Of a DNA stretch of 33,319 nucleotides, positions 29,818-33,319 are shown in pieces; within the stretch, counting starts at the first letter, position 1; every line of letters starts with the position of its first letter. The notes below the pieces were generated by a model. That model ran no database searches. It was not told the origin of the DNA and saw nothing but the letters and a program-made list of their open reading frames with translations. Source of the DNA: a virus. The DNA lies in the IMG/VR virus record IMGVR_UViG_3300046467_001092, positions 1 to 33,319 of that record, one strand, 5' to 3'. Both the position numbers and the translations under genes were made by a program.

Positions 29818-30663
29818 ATGAAAAAAGACGTAAAACAAATAGTTACGGACCAAATCATCGAGCTGATTGAAGAGCACGGTGCGAACTGGACCCAGCCTTT
29901 CGCGAGCCTATGCGGCACACCACGTAATGCCCTCACCGGCAATAAGTACCGTGGACTCAACGCCTTCTGGCTTGGGCTTAAAGGGTTCTCCTTTGTGGGA
30001 ACCTACAAACAGTGGCAGGAGCTGGGCGCTCAGGTTCGCAAGGGCGAAAAGGGCACTTCCATCACCGTTCCTTTGCCGATCAAGAACAAGGAAACGGGTG
30101 AGCAAAAGGGTCTCTTCTTCAGGGCCGCGACCGTGTTCGATTCATCGCAGGTCGATGGCTGGGCGGCGCCGGTAGTGGAGACCGTGGACACAACGACGAA
30201 GCTCGCGCTAGTCGATGAGTACATTGCCAACACTGGGGCTGACATCCGTCATCACCCCGTGGGCGGTGCGTTCTACCGCATTAGCGAGGACTTCATTAAC
30301 CTGCCGTTCCGCCACCAGTTCAGTGCCACTGAGACCAGCAGCGCAACCGAGACCTACTACAGCACAAAGCTCCATGAGCTGACGCACTGGACAGGTCATA
30401 AGTCGCGCTGTGATCGCCTTGATCTCAAGAACCGCAAGGGCTACGCCTTCGAAGAGCTGGTTGCTGAGATTGGCGCAAGCATCCTGTGCGTTGAACTCGG
30501 GGTATCCCCCGTAGTGCGTGAGGATCACGCGCAGTACATCGCGAGCTGGCTGCAATCGCTGGGCAATGACAAGTCCTACGTCTTCGACGCCGCGAGTGCG
30601 GCTCAAAAGGCGGTGGACTTCCTCGATGGAACCCAAGCGCAAGAAGAGAGGAGGGTAGCATAG
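29818..30663 (+). CDS. ardC: ArdC-type antirestriction protein with zinc metalloprotease motif
   Basis: This 281-residue protein has the N-terminal ssDNA-binding ArdC domain (NWTQPFASLCGTPRNALTGN, YRGLNAFWL, KQWQELGAQVRKGEKGT, FRAATVFDSSQVDGW) and a C-terminal zinc-metallopeptidase domain with HELTH (186-190) and FEELVAEIGASIL after it, the likely third ligand. ArdC proteins protect incoming DNA from host restriction. The early position fits that role. AAGGA at 29800-29804 lies in the loop of a small hairpin CCAAT / ATTGG (29790-29811), so translation may be affected by the folding of the leader that remains after ribozyme cleavage. Confidence 0.93.
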   Translation: MKKDVKQIVTDQIIELIEEHGANWTQPFASLCGTPRNALTGNKYRGLNAFWLGLKGFSFVGTYKQWQELGAQVRKGEKGTSITVPLPIKNKETGEQKGLFFRAATVFDSSQVDGWAAPVVETVDTTTKLALVDEYIANTGADIRHHPVGGAFYRISEDFINLPFRHQFSATETSSATETYYSTKLHELTHWTGHKSRCDRLDLKNRKGYAFEELVAEIGASILCVELGVSPVVREDHAQYIASWLQSLGNDKSYVFDAASAAQKAVDFLDGTQAQEERRVA

Positions 30664-30735
30664 GGATTAGATCCCCGTGCCTGTTCACCAGAGCAGGCAT
30701 CTGGATGCAATCCCGCATCAACAAACAGGAAACAC
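30661..30735 (+). ncRNA. Structured intergenic element, copy 1
   Basis: This element follows the ardC stop. Hairpin 1 at 30677-30700 (GTGCCTGTTC / GAGCAGGCAT, 10 bp, ACCA loop); hairpin 2 at 30704-30719 (GATGC / GCATC, loop AATCCC); then AACAGGAAACA with the ribosome site. GGGATT at 30663-30668 can pair with either ATCCC at 30671-30675 or the loop of hairpin 2, which may give a pseudoknot or a switch. It has no U-run and so is not a plain terminator. Confidence 0.8.
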
Positions 30736-30739
30736 GAGC

Positions 30740-31066
30740 ATGCAAACGATTATTTTTAACAGAAAACCTCTACGCGTCAGCGCAACCGATCACAGATTCC
30801 TTCTGATTCTCCGCAGTCAGGATTTCGCGGCGCGGCGCAGCGATTTCGAAGAAGGCCGGGGGAATTACCGTAGCTCGATCCTTCCGCCAACCGACTCGCT
30901 GGCACAACTTGGCGCGACCGAAAAGTACGCCAGCGCCCCGCTGTCCACGCGCGAGGCGCGATTTTTTGAGGCACATCCGCGCTGCAAGACGGGGATCTTC
31001 GGCAATCCGCGCAGAGTCAACGCGATTCTCAACAAGCTCCAGGGCCGAGCCGGTTCGCGCCTTTGA
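30740..31066 (+). CDS. Hypothetical early phage protein
   Basis: This 108-residue basic protein starts MQTIIFNRKPLRVSATDHRF and contains many Arg (AARRSDFEEGRGNYRSS, GNPRRVNAILNKLQGRAG). No family is recognised. The ATG at 30740 has AGGAA eleven bases before it, within the tail of the structured element. A longer in-frame start would run through that element and is rejected. Confidence 0.68.
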   Translation: MQTIIFNRKPLRVSATDHRFLLILRSQDFAARRSDFEEGRGNYRSSILPPTDSLAQLGATEKYASAPLSTREARFFEAHPRCKTGIFGNPRRVNAILNKLQGRAGSRL

Positions 31067-31070
31067 CTGG

Positions 31071-31140
31071 TAGGGATTAGATCCCCGTGCCCGTTCGAGA
31101 GAGCGGGTATCTGGATGCAATCCCGCGTCGACAAACAGGA
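31071..31140 (+). ncRNA. Structured intergenic element, copy 2
   Basis: Hairpin 1 at 31087-31110 (GTGCCCGTTC / GAGCGGGTAT, GAGA loop) and hairpin 2 at 31114-31129 (GATGC / GCGTC, loop AATCCC), with the same 5' GGGATT and 3' ACAAACAGGA as copy 1. A T-A pair of copy 1 is C-G here, and other changes keep pairing through G-T. The next gene starts 32 bases further on, with its own ribosome site. Confidence 0.8.
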
Positions 31141-31172
31141 TTTGATAAACATAAATTGAACTGGAGAAAGAA

Positions 31173-31445
31173 ATGAGCAACCCATTCAGAAACGAATTGA
31201 TGCGGAACATGTACGATTCCTGTACAGATTCTGCTCGTCGCGAAATTTGGATATTGGCAGACGGTTCTCAAAAACGCGGGTCAAGTCACTCTGCCGCCTT
31301 TTGGGACGGGTACAACAATCGCCCAACTGTTTTCCACAACCCTGCCGATCCAGCATTCAGAACCACTCTGGGTTATGCCGCATATCGTGCTGGACAGGAT
31401 CGGAAAAGCTTGGAAATGACCAATGACACACCACCAAGAGGCTAG
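31173..31445 (+). CDS. Hypothetical early phage protein
   Basis: This 90-residue protein starts MSNPFRNELMRNMYDSCTDS and has polar sequence with several aromatic residues (SAAFWDGYNN, TTLGYAAYRAGQD). The AFWDGY...AYRAGxD pattern is seen in small phage and plasmid proteins of unknown role. GGAG precedes the start. Its end overlaps the next gene by 23 bases. Confidence 0.7.
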   Translation: MSNPFRNELMRNMYDSCTDSARREIWILADGSQKRGSSHSAAFWDGYNNRPTVFHNPADPAFRTTLGYAAYRAGQDRKSLEMTNDTPPRG

Positions 31446-31617
31446 CGCCCTCCATGTGCTGACGGTGATCGCGGGAGTCGTATTGCTGCTGGGTCTTCTC
31501 GGACTCACTGGCAATATGGACTATCGCGATGCAGTGCTGGCCGAGGAGCGTTACACGACGATGGTTTGCGACGGTCATTGGCCTGACTACCAACATCTAT
31601 CGCCCCAATGTGAATAG
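31423..31617 (+). CDS. Small membrane protein of unknown function
   Basis: This 64-residue protein starts MTHHQEASALHVLTVIAGVV, with one membrane span (about 10-28, HVLTVIAGVVLLLGLLGLTG), then MDYRDAVLAEERYTTMVCDG. The MDY(x)AxxxExxYxxMV motif is seen in small proteins of phages and plasmids. It overlaps the preceding gene and ends exactly where copy 3 of the structured element begins. Confidence 0.72.
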   Translation: MTHHQEASALHVLTVIAGVVLLLGLLGLTGNMDYRDAVLAEERYTTMVCDGHWPDYQHLSPQCE

Positions 31618-31680
31618 ATCTCAGCCTCATGCCCACGTGGATGGGCATTTGGGTGCGATTTTGCATCGACTAACAGGAAA
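31618..31680 (+). ncRNA. Structured intergenic element, copy 3
   Basis: This is the second sub-type of the element. Hairpin 1 at 31629-31648 (ATGCCCA / TGGGCAT, CGTGGA loop); hairpin 2 at 31652-31667 (GGTGC / GCATC, loop GATTTT); then GACTAACAGGAAACA and the start codon. 53 bases are identical to copy 4. It begins the base after the TAG stop of the upstream gene. Confidence 0.8.
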
Positions 31681-31684
31681 CACT

Positions 31685-32029
31685 ATGAGAACCGAAGAGA
31701 AACAAGCGCGACATCACGCCATGGCAACGCATGGGCGCATTGCTGGCGATGAAGGCAGAAGAGGAAAGCGAGGAGGCAAGCCGCGTCAAGCAGGGGGCCG
31801 TCGGGGGTATGATTGCAAGTTGCAACAGGCATTGGATAATCAGCAGAACCAGACGATAACGGTCACGGTCAAAAACCAGTACGGCAACGACGTGATCCAC
31901 CCCGCATGCGCGACATCACGTTTGTTTGCGCGGATCGCCGGAACCGTCACGCTGACAACGGAGACGCGATCGCTGATCAAAGAGTTGGGCTACCGGATCG
32001 AAATAGCCGCCCCCACTTACAAAATTTAA
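31685..32029 (+). CDS. Hypothetical early phage protein
   Basis: This 114-residue protein starts MRTEEKQARHHAMATHGRIA. The N-terminal part is very basic and Gly-rich (GRRGKRGGKPRQAGGRRG), which suggests nucleic acid contact. The C-terminal half (TVTVKNQYGNDVIHPACATS, RLFARIAGT, TETRSLIKELGYRIEI) resembles small phage/plasmid proteins of unknown function. The start at 31685 is set by the AGGAA in the element just before it; an in-frame upstream start would cover the element and is less likely. Confidence 0.7.
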   Translation: MRTEEKQARHHAMATHGRIAGDEGRRGKRGGKPRQAGGRRGYDCKLQQALDNQQNQTITVTVKNQYGNDVIHPACATSRLFARIAGTVTLTTETRSLIKELGYRIEIAAPTYKI

Positions 32030-32046
32030 CGAGGAATAGACCTAAG

Positions 32047-32103
32047 ATCCCAGCCTCATGCCCACGTGGATGGGCATTTGGGTGCGATTTTGCATCGACT
32101 AAC
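32047..32103 (+). ncRNA. Structured intergenic element, copy 4
   Basis: Hairpin 1 at 32058-32077 and hairpin 2 at 32081-32096. Sequence 32051-32103 is identical to 31622-31674, while the bases before and after differ, so the unit limits are clear. It precedes the ATPase gene, whose AAGGA lies just after the element. Confidence 0.8.
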
Positions 32104-32120
32104 TGACCAAGGAAATCAAC

Positions 32121-33152
32121 ATGGACCTACCAAAAGTTAATCTCGTTCAGGCGGCAGAGTTCCTGAACGCCTGGATTTCAGGCGGAAACAAAAAGCCGGT
32201 ATTTCTCTGGGGGCCGCCGGGCGTTGGGAAAAGCTCCACCTTCCACGCCCTGGCCGATTCGATCGAATATGCATTCCTAGACACGCGCCTGTCTCAGCTC
32301 GACCCGGTCGACGTAAGGGGCGTGCCTTCGGTGATCAAAGGCGTCACGACCTGGAACGTGCCGTCCTGGCTCCCCCGCGTCGAGACGCACGGCGAGCGCG
32401 GAATTTGGGTTCTCGATGAGTTCTTCTTAGGCTCGCCGGCTGTACGCAACGGGTTTTACCAAGTGCTGCAGGATCGTGCGGCTGGCGACTGGAAACTCCC
32501 GCCGAACTGGATCATTCTCGCTGCTTCTAACCGCCCAGAAGACAAGGCCGGGATCGCGGGGGGCCAGTTTGACTCGGCTCTGACTAACCGCTTTGCTGCA
32601 CACTTTGAGATCGTCCCCGACGTGGACGCCTGGGCGGAATGGGCGCTGGGTAGTGATGTCTCGCCTGAGTTAGTCGCGTTCATTCGCTTCCGGCCGGAAT
32701 TGCTGCACGAATTCCCCGAAGGCGGAATACCGAAGGGCCGAATCGCCTACTCCACTCCGCGATCGCTGGTTTCGGCTGGCGACATCATCAAGCTTGGTTG
32801 CGCGCCTCGGCTCGAACAGGCCGCGCTTGAAGGCTGCATTGGTGCTGGCGTGGCGGCTGAACTCGCCGGTTTTCTGCAGATCATCAGAACCTTGCCCGAC
32901 GTTGGGTCAATCTTGCGGCATCCCGACACGGCCGATATCCCGACAGAAACGTCGACGCTTTATGCGCTGGCGAGCCTGTTAGGAAAACGCGCCGATGCAG
33001 CGACCTTTGCTGCCGTCATCCGCTACCTTGAACGGGCATCGGAAGAGTTCGCGATTCTCGCAGTCAGTATCGCGACGAGCCGGGACGAGTCTCTCAAATT
33101 CACCGAGGCGTACATCCAATTCAAAATCAACCATAAAGACATCAATATTTGA
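32121..33152 (+). CDS. MoxR-like AAA+ ATPase
   Basis: This 343-residue ATPase has Walker A GPPGVGKS (31-38), Walker B IWVLDE (95-100), sensor Asn137 in ILAASN and an arginine-finger-type NRF (Arg157). The order and the DPVDVRGVPS and FDSALTNRF segments fit the MoxR group. Phage and bacterial MoxR ATPases often act with a VWA-domain partner in a neighbouring gene to remodel protein complexes; the next gene here is cut by the window edge, so the partner cannot be checked. It is framed by structured elements 4 and 5. Confidence 0.93.
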   Translation: MDLPKVNLVQAAEFLNAWISGGNKKPVFLWGPPGVGKSSTFHALADSIEYAFLDTRLSQLDPVDVRGVPSVIKGVTTWNVPSWLPRVETHGERGIWVLDEFFLGSPAVRNGFYQVLQDRAAGDWKLPPNWIILAASNRPEDKAGIAGGQFDSALTNRFAAHFEIVPDVDAWAEWALGSDVSPELVAFIRFRPELLHEFPEGGIPKGRIAYSTPRSLVSAGDIIKLGCAPRLEQAALEGCIGAGVAAELAGFLQIIRTLPDVGSILRHPDTADIPTETSTLYALASLLGKRADAATFAAVIRYLERASEEFAILAVSIATSRDESLKFTEAYIQFKINHKDINI

Positions 33153-33160
33153 GGAATATT

Positions 33161-33225
33161 GGGAGGGATCTATCCCCGTGCCTGTTTTTGCGAACAGGCA
33201 TCTGGATGCACCCCGCATCACAATC
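33161..33225 (+). ncRNA. Structured intergenic element, copy 5
   Basis: Hairpin 1 at 33178-33201 (GTGCCTGTTT / GAACAGGCAT, TTGC loop) and hairpin 2 at 33205-33219 (GATGC / GCATC, loop ACCCC). It keeps the copy 1 pattern with compensatory change near the loop (T-G of copy 1 becomes T-A). It follows the ATPase stop and precedes the last partial gene. Confidence 0.8.
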
Positions 33226-33238
33226 GATAAGGAAAATC

Positions 33239-33319
33239 ATGAACATCCAAGAACAGTCGCTACTGGCCCGTGTCTCGATCAAGAAGTGGTCGAACGCGAA
33301 AACCGATCGCCGCCTCACC
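33239..33319 (+). CDS. Partial phage gene, 3' end outside window
   Basis: The visible 27 codons read MNIQEQSLLARVSIKKWSNA, then KTDRRLT. AAGGAAAA lies just before the ATG at 33239. The (L/V)SIKKWSNxKxDRRL(T/S) start is like conserved proteins found after AAA+ ATPase genes in phages and plasmids, by recall. Too little is visible for a function. Confidence 0.65.
   Translation, partial: MNIQEQSLLARVSIKKWSNAKTDRRLT

Noticed and set aside
30661-31140. Intergenic elements considered as further hammerhead ribozymes
   Set aside because: They lack CTGATGA and the GAA core in the needed order; another self-cleaving class is still possible.
31633-32070. CACGTG cores at about 31634 and 32063 as extra parS sites
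   Set aside because: Only the central six bases match; the flanks do not fit the parS consensus and they are the loop side of hairpin 1 in element copies 3 and 4.
30661-33225. Intergenic elements considered as Rho-independent terminators
   Set aside because: The hairpins are not followed by U-runs and they are joined to a conserved second hairpin and the next ribosome site.
1-33319. Search for integrase, attachment sites, tRNA genes or insertion sequences
   Set aside because: None could be recognised by eye; a lysogenic life style is neither shown nor excluded.

Overview
The window is part of the genome of a tailed double-stranded DNA phage (or a prophage with no visible integration genes). 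The basis is a complete packaging and head series on the minus strand: small and large terminase, portal, GroES-like co-chaperonin, scaffold-like protein, major capsid protein, decoration and head-tail adaptor proteins, tail fibre, holin-like proteins, spanin-like pair, lysozyme and tail hub. The gene set resembles marine podovirus-like phages, which is family recall and not a search result. The host is probably a diderm proteobacterium, because there are outer-membrane lipoproteins, a spanin-like pair and a curli-type secretion pore.

Layout. (1) 28.3 kb down to 11.0 kb, minus strand: packaging, head and tail genes, tightly packed with many stop/start overlaps. A strong terminator follows the capsid gene and an exact parS-type 16-mer follows it. 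(2) 12.2-11.0 kb, minus: five consecutive small membrane proteins of holin-like type. (3) 11.0-5.3 kb, minus: a curli-like (type VIII secretion) island of CsgF, CsgG, a curlin-repeat protein, a FecR-domain protein, a second curlin-repeat protein and a CHASE2 adenylate cyclase, all overlapping and in line with the phage late genes. (4) 5.3-4.1 kb, minus: spanin-like pair and lysozyme. (5) 4.1-0 kb, minus: two Gly/Pro-rich repetitive proteins and a large tail protein that runs off the left edge. (6) 28.3-28.7 kb: a dyad-rich non-coding region between the terminase genes. (7) 29.2-33.3 kb, plus strand: a divergent, probably early operon with an ArdC-type antirestriction protein, several small unknown proteins and a MoxR-like AAA+ ATPase.

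Three things stand out. First, the phage carries what looks like a whole fibre-making module (pore, pore partner, two curlin-like subunits) joined to a membrane sensor-type cyclase and placed between holin-like and lysis genes. Second, almost every gene junction of the rightward operon holds a structured RNA: a textbook type I hammerhead ribozyme directly after the first stop codon, then five copies of an unrecognised two-hairpin element with compensatory base changes, each ahead of a gene. Third, an exact canonical ParB-binding parS site sits in the leader of the gene after the capsid gene.

All calls come from reading the sequence and from knowledge of families. No database search, folding program or alignment was run.
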